Shown here one piece after another: positions 8,490 through 16,800 of a stretch of 38,283 nucleotides of DNA. Each line of letters starts with the position of its first letter. The stretch's first letter is position 1. This stretch comes from Elainella saxicola E1. GTDB lineage: Bacteria; Cyanobacteriota; Cyanobacteriia; Elainellales; Elainellaceae. The translations under genes and the position numbers were made by a program. Below the pieces are notes generated by a model. It saw nothing but the letters and a program-made list of their open reading frames with translations. It searched no databases and had not been told where the DNA came from. Location: NCBI GenBank assembly GCA_002796835.1, contig LUGL01000003.1, forward strand, positions 101,411 through 139,693, given 5' to 3'.

Positions 8490-9629
8490 ATGGAGCGTCA
8501 ACCTTTGGCTACAGCTTCAGAGCCAATCCCCAATCCTGCTAGCACCAACGCAATCCGTCCTAAATTGCTGATTGCAGCAAGTGGAACTGGCGGACATTTA
8601 TTCCCGGCACTGGCGACCGCTGAGCAATTATCCGATTATGAAATTGAGTGGTTGGGAGTGCCCGATCGCCTAGAGACCCAGCTTGTGCCCGACCATTTTC
8701 CGCTACGCACCATTTCAGTCAGCGGCTTTCAAACCAAGTTTGGCTTGGGTACGTTCAAAGTGTTAGGCCGATTTGTCGCTTCCATCTTCAAAGTGCGGCA
8801 GCTTTTGCAAAAGGGACAGTTTCAGGCTGTTTTTACGACGGGGGGTTACATTGCAGCTCCGGCGGTGATTGCAGCTCGATCGCTCGGATTGCCTGTGATT
8901 CTGCATGAATCGAATGCTTTACCTGGTAAAGTTACCCGTTGGCTCAGTCCCTGGTGTACAGCAGTGGCGATCGGTTTTGCAGAAGCGAAGCAGTATTTAC
9001 CTAAAGCAAAAACTGTCTGCGTCGGTACGCCTGTGCGATCGCAATTTCGATCGGCGCTTGCAGCCACAACGCCCTTACCCGATCTACCCATCCCGGAGGC
9101 CGTGCCGCTGATTGTGGTGGTGGGAGGCAGTCAAGGGGCAGTGGCTGTGAATCAACTCGTGCGACAGGCAGCCCTAGCCTGGTTTAAGGCAGGGATTTGG
9201 GTCGTTCACCTGACGGGAGATAGCGATCCGGATGTGAAAACGCTGATTCATCCGCAATATGTAGTGCTCCCCTTCTATCACAACATGGCTGGCCTGCTGA
9301 AACGGGCTACTTTAGTGATTAGTCGGGCTGGGGCTGGAACGCTGACAGAGTTGGCGATTACCCGATCGCCCGCTATTTTGATCCCCTATCCCTTTGCCGC
9401 AGAAGATCACCAGACCTTTAACGCCAAAGTGTTTGAAGCTGGAGGAGCCGCATTGCTCTACCCTCAATCAACACTGACACCCGATCGACTGCAACAGGAA
9501 GTTCTAGATTTGCTTGCTTCGCCCGACCGGCTTGGGCAAATGGCCAATGCAGCGTCTCAACTAGCTGTCGAGAATAGTGCTGAACAATTAGCCGCCTTGA
9601 TTCGTCAGTATGTCGCAATGCAAAGATAA
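8490..9629 (+). CDS. murG: MurG, lipid II synthase (UDP-GlcNAc:undecaprenyl-PP-MurNAc-pentapeptide GlcNAc transferase)
   Basis: 379 residues. After a 25-residue polar extension comes the first glycine loop ASGTGGHLFPALATAE. GGYIAAPAVIAA and LHESNALPGKVTR are the acceptor-side motifs, and VVVGGSQGAVAVNQLV is the second Rossmann domain loop. ISRAGAGTLTELAITRSPAILIPYPFAAEDHQTFNA binds UDP-GlcNAc. MurG adds GlcNAc to lipid I on the inner face of the plasma membrane, the last cytosolic step of peptidoglycan synthesis. In this window it is separated from other mur genes, as in many cyanobacteria. Its promoter region (8302-8489) is shared with the divergent secreted NTF2-like gene. Confidence 0.96.
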   Translation: MERQPLATASEPIPNPASTNAIRPKLLIAASGTGGHLFPALATAEQLSDYEIEWLGVPDRLETQLVPDHFPLRTISVSGFQTKFGLGTFKVLGRFVASIFKVRQLLQKGQFQAVFTTGGYIAAPAVIAARSLGLPVILHESNALPGKVTRWLSPWCTAVAIGFAEAKQYLPKAKTVCVGTPVRSQFRSALAATTPLPDLPIPEAVPLIVVVGGSQGAVAVNQLVRQAALAWFKAGIWVVHLTGDSDPDVKTLIHPQYVVLPFYHNMAGLLKRATLVISRAGAGTLTELAITRSPAILIPYPFAAEDHQTFNAKVFEAGGAALLYPQSTLTPDRLQQEVLDLLASPDRLGQMANAASQLAVENSAEQLAALIRQYVAMQR

Positions 9630-9690
9630 ATAATGGATGTTTAACTATATTGCGAAAGGTGACTTAAACGTTAGTTGGTTCTACAAAAAC

Positions 9691-9736
9691 AAACCGCTTT
9701 TGCGTTGAAAGATTCTGATTTATGGCGGTTTTATTG
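9691..9736 (+). terminator. Probable terminator of murG
   Basis: AAACCGC (9691-9697) pairs with GCGGTTT (9725-9731), followed by a T-rich stretch (TATTGTCTT). The loop is long (27 nt). Confidence 0.5.
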
Positions 9737-10098
9737 TCTTGCTTGGCATATTCTGAATTCTCAATATTCGCTCAAATATTTCATTGAATGCGTGTAAAGA
9801 ATAATAGCGCGATCGTCCTTTTTCAAAGGGCGTGATTTTATGATTGAAGTATGAAAGACTCAGTGCAGCTTCAAGTCAATCATCCACAAGTTAGTCACTC
9901 ACAGTAAAGTCACCGTCAAGGCTGAGCTTTCAAAGCATCACTTCTAAGCTTTCTCAAACAGCTCCATCACTCCGTCAGAGTTGATTTAAGTTAGATCGAA
10001 ATTTCCTGCATTCTATTGAAGCAATTCAATATCAGTTAATGCTGCCCAACAGGCTTAGAGGGGTTCACGTTCTTGTTTCTTAACCCGAGGTTAGTACT
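9737..10098 (+). promoter_or_regulatory. Long gene-free leader before a 56-codon gene
   Basis: No open frame of note. It contains ATTGAA-GCAA-TTCAAT (10015-10030, a 6-bp stem with a GNRA-type loop) and GGGTT (10061-10065) / AACCC (10082-10086) directly before the purine-rich CGAGG and the start codon at 10099. This suggests a structured 5' UTR that could control translation of the small gene. The promoter was not located. Confidence 0.3.
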
Positions 10099-10269
10099 AT
10101 GAATATTCTCAAAGTCTTGAATGACACAATGCGCTATTTGTCTGAGGGTGCTACTGCTCTGTTCAGTCCTAACCACGATGAATATCCAAATATTGGCGTT
10201 CAACCTTTTAGCGGTGAGCCTTACTCGGAATGGATCTCTAGTTCAGAAAGCCCGAAAAAGTCGAAATAG
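10099..10269 (+). CDS. Small acidic protein, 56 residues, unknown function
   Basis: ATG at 10099 with CGAGG 8-12 nt upstream. The protein starts with an amphipathic helix-like segment (MNILKVLNDTMRYLSEGATA), then has LFSPNHDEYPNIGVQPFSGE and a polar tail ending in lysines. The N-P-H-D-E-Y-P-N-x-G-V-Q-P-F core looks like a conserved short motif rather than random sequence, and codon use resembles that of the neighbours. It resembles short cyanobacterial hypothetical proteins seen before, but no family name can be given with certainty. It stands alone, with long non-coding DNA upstream and a strong hairpin 45 nt downstream. Confidence 0.6.
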   Translation: MNILKVLNDTMRYLSEGATALFSPNHDEYPNIGVQPFSGEPYSEWISSSESPKKSK

Positions 10270-10312
10270 CCATTGAATCAAATCCCGATCGAACCTCGCA
10301 ATCAGGATTTCA

Positions 10313-10341
10313 AGTGGGTGGGCCAAGACCGTCCACCCGCT
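10313..10341 (+). terminator. Strong GC-rich hairpin after the 56-codon gene
   Basis: AGTGGGTGG (10313-10321) pairs with CCACCCGCT (10333-10341): nine pairs including one G-T, with an 11-nt loop. No T-run follows on either strand, so it may protect the 3' end or block read-through rather than act as a classical terminator. Confidence 0.4.
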
Positions 10342-10403
10342 ATCAGCTAGCTACAATCACGATGTTTTTAGGCCAAAATCATGGTGTTACTAAGATCGTG
10401 TTG

Positions 10404-10646
10404 CTAAAAGTTTGGTAAAGGGTGGTTGCGAGAACGATCGCTTTTTTGCCACTGATTGAGCCAAACTACTTTGTTTTGTTGAACCGTTTTCCAGCCCGCT
10501 TGTTCAAGCTGAGTTGGGCTTGCTGTTGTAACCATTTCATGGCGTGGACAATAGATGACCACCATGTGGGGATTGCTCATCGTAACGTAGCAGGGCCCCC
10601 AGTCTAGGCCTTCACATTCCACGCGCTGTCCTTCTTCCCACTGCAT
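10404..10646 (-). CDS. Small conserved-looking protein, 80 residues, unknown function
   Basis: ATG at 10646 preceded by AAGGGAA about 9 nt upstream, a good ribosome binding site. The protein reads MQWEEGQRVECEGLDWGPCY, then VTMSNPHMVVIYCPRHE, then TTASPTQLEQAGW. It is probably a small beta-rich fold, with cysteines at about 11, 19 and 33 and no signal peptide. The sequence is balanced and protein-like, and the start signal supports it over the antisense frame. A basic, less ordered tail (QKSDRSRNHPLPNF) may be poorly conserved. No function is proposed. Confidence 0.65.
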   Translation of the reverse strand: MQWEEGQRVECEGLDWGPCYVTMSNPHMVVIYCPRHEMVTTASPTQLEQAGWKTVQQNKVVWLNQWQKSDRSRNHPLPNF

Positions 10647-10894
10647 TGCATTTCCCTTTTAACTCTGCCACTAGCCAATCTTAGGATGCCCGCTTAGAAC
10701 CTACCTCCTACTGTTATCTCAGCCATCTGGATGATCTGAAACACGTCTTCTTCTATCATCTCAAAAACTGAGGAAAAATCAGGAAAATGTGTTTAGGAAT
10801 ACGGTTAAAGTCAGCAAGATTTGACATAGATTAATTTTCTTTGCTTATATATAAATTAAAGAAACTTTTCTTGTCGGAATAGTTACCTTTAACG

Positions 10895-12505
10895 CTAAGG
10901 TTTGGTGCGAATGCGCCAGAGCGAGAGGTGAATATCCTCAGACGTTAATAGTTGCGGCTGATAAATCTCAGTCAGCTCAAAGGCTCCTGCCTGCTGGAGT
11001 GTAGTGAGCAGAAACTCAGAAGGTGTGAACAGAAACGTATTCCGGTGAGGCCAAATTGCATTGGGGAAGCGATCGATCGGCAGAATTTGAATCTGAACCG
11101 TGGGCTGCAAACGGTGACTGAGGGAAAGTAAATCCATCGTTTGGGCTGATTCTGCTAGCAGTAAAGGTTGGTCTGCCTGATTGATGATTGCCGCAACTTC
11201 TGGATTGTATCGATTGCGCGCTTTTTGGTAGTCGGGAGAGCGATCGAGATTGATCCAGCCAGACATTAAACTGAGGCCAATCAAAAAGGCTAAAATCTTG
11301 AACCTTGTACCGTTTTCCAACTGCCGAGCCAGGAATTTACAGCGCTGAGAGGGGCTACTTGGGCTATTAAGTGCGGCGATCGCTAGCAGTGCTCCAAACT
11401 GGCTGGGAATCAAATATCGAGGCGTGGCAGAAGCTTGCCCCTGAAAGATGAGATCGAGCAGTATCAGCACCAACGGAATGGGCAGTATCAGCGTTCCGAT
11501 AAATAATCCGGTGCGCCGCCCTGTTTTGAACAACCGATAGAGGGCATATCCCATAATCGACAAGACTGCTGCTGCCAGCATAGCTTGAACGAGCGCCAGC
11601 CAGCCCGTTGCGACCACCGGAACATCAAAGAACAGCACTGCAAAACTATAGAGCCAGATTGCCACGATCGAGAGTGGACTGATACTCGTTCGCATCCAGG
11701 TTGTATTTGCGGCGAGAGTGGACTGCTGCTGAGCAATCACCCAAAACCAGGGAGAAAAAGCGAGTAGGGAAAATCCAACTGTCAGCAAATAATCACGTCG
11801 GATCTGCTTCAATTGCGATCGATCTGTAGCAATGACAAACAGACCGTGACCGATCGCCACCAGCAGAGATAGCAGCGAGGTATAAAAACTCAAAATCAGC
11901 GTTCCACCATAAACTCCCCAACTGAACGGTAAATTGCGGCGAATTGCCCGCAACAGTGCCCAACTACTGAGGGCGATTGTCAACAGCCACAGACTATAAG
12001 GACGGGCTTCCTGAGCATAGGCCACAAAAAAGGGGGAAATGGCAACTAGCAATACCGCAGTCCAAGCAACCGCCTTCTCGCCAAATAATTCATGACAAAT
12101 CGCGTAAACTGCCGGTAGCACCAACAGGCTGAAAATGACAGAGAGGCTACGAATTGCGGCGATTGAGCTGCCAAATAGCTGCATCCAAACTCGCACCAGC
12201 AGAAAGTAGAGCGGCGCATGTTCAGGACTGCGGCGGAGTGCGGTGAATGTATCAGACCAGGCGCGATCGGTGGTGAGTTGCTGATAGGCCAGCAGATCCG
12301 CCGGAGAATAAATTTGTCCGTTAGTAAGTTGGGCAACGATTTCGGCTTTTGTATAGCCAACCGCCCGAGTTACCGTCGCGACTTCATCGACCCAGAAAAT
12401 CTTTTGATCGAGATGGGTGATGCGGAACCCGATCCCAAGCAGCAGACAAAAGGCAAAAGGCAAAAGGCGGAATTTCAACTGACCGGATTTCAACTGACCG
12501 CTCAT
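10895..12505 (-). CDS. Membrane glycosyltransferase, GT39/ArnT-like (PMT-2 family)
   Basis: 536 residues. The first membrane helix is followed by the GT-C loop motif HLDQKIFWVDEVATV, whose D-E is the expected catalytic pair. About ten further hydrophobic helices follow, with SPEHAPLYFLLVRVWMQLFG and VAYAQEARPYSLW, both typical of the ArnT/PMT-2 group. A soluble C-terminal region of about 100 residues ends the protein. These enzymes move a sugar from a polyprenyl-phosphate donor to lipid or protein acceptors on the outer membrane face. It overlaps the upstream GT4 gene by 4 nt (ATGA), so the two are translationally coupled. Its first 25 codons are built from two tandem DNA repeats. The acceptor is unknown; the divergent polyketide genes make a lipid acceptor a reasonable guess. 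Confidence 0.85.
   Translation of the reverse strand: MSGQLKSGQLKFRLLPFAFCLLLGIGFRITHLDQKIFWVDEVATVTRAVGYTKAEIVAQLTNGQIYSPADLLAYQQLTTDRAWSDTFTALRRSPEHAPLYFLLVRVWMQLFGSSIAAIRSLSVIFSLLVLPAVYAICHELFGEKAVAWTAVLLVAISPFFVAYAQEARPYSLWLLTIALSSWALLRAIRRNLPFSWGVYGGTLILSFYTSLLSLLVAIGHGLFVIATDRSQLKQIRRDYLLTVGFSLLAFSPWFWVIAQQQSTLAANTTWMRTSISPLSIVAIWLYSFAVLFFDVPVVATGWLALVQAMLAAAVLSIMGYALYRLFKTGRRTGLFIGTLILPIPLVLILLDLIFQGQASATPRYLIPSQFGALLAIAALNSPSSPSQRCKFLARQLENGTRFKILAFLIGLSLMSGWINLDRSPDYQKARNRYNPEVAAIINQADQPLLLAESAQTMDLLSLSHRLQPTVQIQILPIDRFPNAIWPHRNTFLFTPSEFLLTTLQQAGAFELTEIYQPQLLTSEDIHLSLWRIRTKP
12447..12467 (+). repeat. Heptamer short tandem repeat (CAAAAGG) x3 inside a coding region
   Basis: Three perfect copies. 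Heptanucleotide tandem repeats (STRRs) are well known in cyanobacterial intergenic DNA. Here they encode part of the first membrane helix of the GT39 protein. Confidence 0.85.
12472..12501 (+). repeat. Tandem 15-bp repeat x2 at the start of the GT39 gene
   Basis: ATTTCAACTGACCGG (12472-12486) and ATTTCAACTGACCGC (12487-12501) differ only in the last base. They encode the duplicated GQLKS/GQLKF residues directly after the start codon. Confidence 0.85.
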
Positions 12506-13752
12506 CGTTTGTCAATCTTTTTGTCGATCTGCTGTTGCCAGAGTTGAATGAGGCGATCGATCGCCGGATCCCAGTCATGCTGGATCGCTTGCTGACGAGC
12601 GGCTTGGCCCATTTGTTGTCGCAGATCGGGTTGCGTGACGAGTTGCCAAAGCTTAGCCGCAAAATCCTGCCAGTTGCGAGGTTGAAAGAGGAATCCAGTC
12701 TGGCCAGACTGCACTGTATCGACAATGCCACCTGCCGCAGGAGCAAGCACCGGGATTCCAGCCGCACCTGCTTCTAATACCGTCAGGCCACATGTTTCTT
12801 TCTCAGAAGTGGTGATGTGAATATCACTATTGATTAGCAGCGCGGGTACAGCTTGTGAGGCAACTCGACCTAGAAAATGAACTGAGCAGGGTAATGGATC
12901 TAAAGCTTGGGCAATTTCGGATTGCATTGAACCATCCCCGGCAATGATCAAAACAACGGATCGCAACAGGTCTGCATATTGGGAGCTACGGGCAATCTGG
13001 TTGAATGTTTCGATCGTAAATTTCCAGCCTTTGTCGGGCGTCAATCGTCCCAGAAACAGCAGCTTCACTTTCTCCTCAATTTCTGGAATCTGGTAATGCG
13101 TTGCGAAGAAGTCGGATTGTCGAAGCGTTAGATCATATTGGGCTAAAGGAACGCCCAGCAACTCCGCCTGCACTGCATTCTTGATACCTATCTTCACCGC
13201 TTTTTCAAAGGTGGTGGGACTGCTAATCAAAGTCGCACCATAAGCATTGTAGATGTGCGAGACAATTCGGCGTGAAATGCATTGCATCCCTGAGATTACA
13301 AAGCGGGGAAGTGAAAAGTAATCTTCGAGATATTCGATCAGGTTTGTATGGAAAAATGCTACCGCAGGGATCTGATGTTTTCGAGCAAAATCGATCGCCG
13401 GAATTTTATCGAATCCCAGCTGTAAACGTTCTGGCTCATCGACGTGAATGATATCTGGCTTGAATTCCGCTAGAGCCTGGAGTAAAGCAGGATAGGCCGT
13501 TTTTTTGACATTGCGCTCAAATTCCAACCCCATAAAGGGTGCACTTTCCAGCGGCACTACTCGCACTCCGGGCAGAATCTCACCCACATAGGTTTGCCAA
13601 TCTGGATAGACGCTGGCGATCGAACGATAGTCGGGGCAGAGAACCAGCACCTGATATCCTAGCTGACTGAGGCGCTGCACCCGTTGAAAAACGGCGATTG
13701 TAACCCCATCAATTACGGGGAAAAAGCCTGACGTGATGATTGCAACTCTCAC
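12502..13752 (-). CDS. GT4-family glycosyltransferase (SqdX-like fold)
   Basis: 416 residues from a GTG at 13752, with CAGGAG about 10 nt upstream. The GT-B N-terminal domain begins RVAIITSGFFPVIDGVTIAV. The donor-binding C-terminal domain has LLFLGRLTPDKGW and the EX7E motif in SEKETCGLTVLEAGAAGIPV. GT4 enzymes are retaining and use nucleotide-activated sugars. The N-terminal half resembles lipid glycosyltransferases such as SqdX and related mannosyltransferases, but the donor cannot be assigned. It is first in a two-gene operon with the GT39 gene, and divergent from the polyketide synthase across 111 bp. Confidence 0.88.
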   Translation of the reverse strand: MRVAIITSGFFPVIDGVTIAVFQRVQRLSQLGYQVLVLCPDYRSIASVYPDWQTYVGEILPGVRVVPLESAPFMGLEFERNVKKTAYPALLQALAEFKPDIIHVDEPERLQLGFDKIPAIDFARKHQIPAVAFFHTNLIEYLEDYFSLPRFVISGMQCISRRIVSHIYNAYGATLISSPTTFEKAVKIGIKNAVQAELLGVPLAQYDLTLRQSDFFATHYQIPEIEEKVKLLFLGRLTPDKGWKFTIETFNQIARSSQYADLLRSVVLIIAGDGSMQSEIAQALDPLPCSVHFLGRVASQAVPALLINSDIHITTSEKETCGLTVLEAGAAGIPVLAPAAGGIVDTVQSGQTGFLFQPRNWQDFAAKLWQLVTQPDLRQQMGQAARQQAIQHDWDPAIDRLIQLWQQQIDKKIDKR

Positions 13753-13863
13753 ACGCGACCACTCCTGAAAAGTTATTTCATTATGCTATCCTCATGAACT
13801 AATCCTGCCTACCGTCGTCAAACGGTGATCAAGATGACTGTCTGATGCTTGCCTCCTGCCTCT
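13753..13863. promoter_or_regulatory. Divergent promoter region, glycosyltransferases versus polyketide synthase
   Basis: 111 bp hold the start signals for both transcription units. No clear -35/-10 pair or operator palindrome was recognised. The PKS start at 13864 lacks an obvious Shine-Dalgarno sequence. Confidence 0.4.
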
Positions 13864-16800
13864 ATGAAGTTAGAACCGATCGCGATTATTGGGATTGGCT
13901 GTCGTTTCCCTGGCAGTGTTCACAATCCTGAGTCATTTTGGCAATTGCTCCGAGATGGGATTGACGCCATTACCGAAGTGCCTGCTTCCCGTTGGGATGT
14001 CGCCCAATATTACGATCCAGACCCCACTCAACCGGGAAAAACCAATACGCGCTGGGGTGGATTCCTAGAGCAGATCGATGCCTTTGATCCCCATTTTTTT
14101 GGGATTGCCCCACGGGAAGCCGTCACGATGGATCCGCAGCAGCGATTGCTGTTAGAAGTGGCCTGGGAAGCGTTAGAAGATAGCGGTCAAATTCCCGATC
14201 GTCTCCGAGGTAGTCAAACCGGCGTATTCATTGGCATCGGCACTCATGATTATTCGATCCGGCTCTGGCAATATCCCGTCAACGATCCCTACGCCACTAC
14301 CGGAACAGGTAACTGCATTGCCGCGAATCGCATTTCCTATGTGTTCGACTTCAAGGGACCCAGTTTAGCCGTTGATACAGCCTGCTCCTCTTCACTCGTT
14401 GCAGTACATTTAGCCTGTCAAAGTTTGTGGTGTGGCGAGTCGAGCATGGCTTTAGCAGGCGGTGTAAATGTGCTACTGCTGCCCACGGTGACGGCAGGGT
14501 TTAGCAAAGGCGGCTTTATGTCGAGCCAGGGTCGCTGCAAGAGTTTTGATGCCTCAGCTGATGGCTATGTCCGCAGTGAAGGGGCAGGCATTGTGGTTTT
14601 GAAACCATTATCCGCAGCCAAAGCGGCAGGCGATCCGATCTATGCGGTAATTCGGGGCAGTGCAGTCAACCAGGATGGCTTCAGCAATGGTCTGGCGGCT
14701 CCGAATCCAAAAGCACAGGCGGCAGTGTTACGCGAAGCCTATCGACGGGCAGGGATTGCTCCTCATCAAGTGCAGTATGTGGAAGCACATGGCACCGGCA
14801 CCAAATTGGGCGATCCGATCGAACTAGCGGCATTAGGAGAAGTGCTGAGCGAAGGGCGAGCCAAGGATCAGGTTTGTGCGATCGGCTCAGTCAAAACAAA
14901 CATTGGCCACACCGAAACCGCCGCAGGAGTGGCCGGACTGATCAAAACCGCTTTAGCACTCAAACATCAGCAGTTGCCGCCCAGCCTGCACTTTCAGCAG
15001 CCGAATCCGCAAATTCCATTCGAACAGCTCAGTTTAAAGGTGCAATCGCAGCTTGCCCCCTGGAAAATTCAAAAAGGCTCTCGGCTGGCGGGCGTGAATT
15101 CCTTTGGGTTTGGTGGCACCAATGCCCATATCGTGCTGCAAGAGTGGAAGCCTGCTAAGACCAAAAAATTGAAAGGTAGCCAGGGATGGATCGATCGCCC
15201 CTATCACCTTCTGACACTATCTGCCAAAACACCCACCGCGCTGCAAACTCTGGCCCAGCGATATACTACTTTTCTGGAGGTCCATCCAGAACTCAGTTTT
15301 GCCGATATTTGTCGGACTGCGAATACTAGACGATCGCAATTCCCCTATCGGCTTGCGGTCGTTGCTCACTCATCTCAGGAAGCGCAGCAGCAGCTCAACG
15401 CATTTGGACTAACTGAAAACACCGAAATTATCTGCCATCAGGTCAGTGAGGAGGACCGTCCCAAAATAGCCTGGTTGTTTACTGGCCAGGGTTCTCAGTT
15501 TGTTGGAATGGGACGAGCACTATATGACACTTGCTCTGTGTTTCGGGATACGCTCGATCGCTGTGATGCATTGTTACAGCCTCTGCTAGGCCGATCGATT
15601 TTGGAAATTATTTGGCAGGAAGAAGCGCTGCTGAATCAGACTTGCTACACCCAACCCGCTCTGTTTGCGATCGAATATAGTCTCGCCCAGTTCTGGCAGG
15701 CTTGTGGCATTGAACCCACTGCGGTGATCGGACATAGTATCGGGGAATATGTCGCAGCTTGTATCGCTGGAGTATTCAGCCTGGAAGATGCGCTGAGGTT
15801 GGTTTCGGCGAGAGGCAAGCTGATGCAGGCGTTACCACCCGGTGGCATGGTGGCAGTGATGGCTGACGAAGCAACAGTACATAAAATCATCTCTAATCAT
15901 AGAGATACTTTAGCGATCGCTGCTGTCAACGGACCTGAGAATACGGTAGTTTCTGGTCAACCAGAGACGATCGCCCAACTCACCACAAAACTAGAAGCAC
16001 AAGGCATCAAGTTCACACCGCTTCAGGTTTCCCATGCGTTTCATTCACCGCTAATGGAACCAATGCTGGCTGAGTTTGCGGCTATTGCCGCTCAAATTGC
16101 CCATCAGCCCCCGCGAATTCCGTTGATTTCCAATGTCACAGGCAAGGCAATCACAGAAATTACGCCCGACTATTGGTGCAAACAGATTCGTGAAGCCGTT
16201 CGATTTGCAGATGGCCTTGAAACGTTACATCAGCAGGGATTTCAGGTTTTTCTAGAAATCGGGGCAAAGCCAACGCTATGCAGCATGGGGCGTACCTGCT
16301 TACCGCAATCAGAAAATCTTTGGTTGCCCAGTTTGCGATCGGGCCAATCGGACTGGCAGTCTCTGCTACAGAGCTTGGGACAACTCTATCTGAACGGAGT
16401 GGCTGTAAATTGGGATGCGATCGATCGTCCCACTCCTCATTCCTTTATTCATATACCGACTTATCCATTTCAACATCAACGATTCTGGTGGGAGCCAGAT
16501 TCCAGTTTGACACCGCAGCATACAACGATCGCAACTGCGCCTTCTCTAGCAGAGAATCCCCTCAGCAACCCAATCTTTCAACCCGCAGGACAAGCTGAAC
16601 AGTATGTTCAAGTAGATTTACAGCAAGATGGTCTGGATTATCTTCACGATCATCAAATTCTTAATCAGCCGATCTTTCCAGCCGCAGCCTATCTGGAAAT
16701 GATGTTGGCCGTTGCCCAGCAGTTGAATTTTGCAGGCATTCAGATCGATCAGTTCAAGATTGAACACCCTTTGCAACTGCGATCGGATGAATCTCAGAAA

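Noticed and set aside
10422-10607. Open frame on the plus strand opposite the 80-codon gene
   Set aside because: No start signal and no protein-like composition; the minus-strand gene has a good ribosome binding site.
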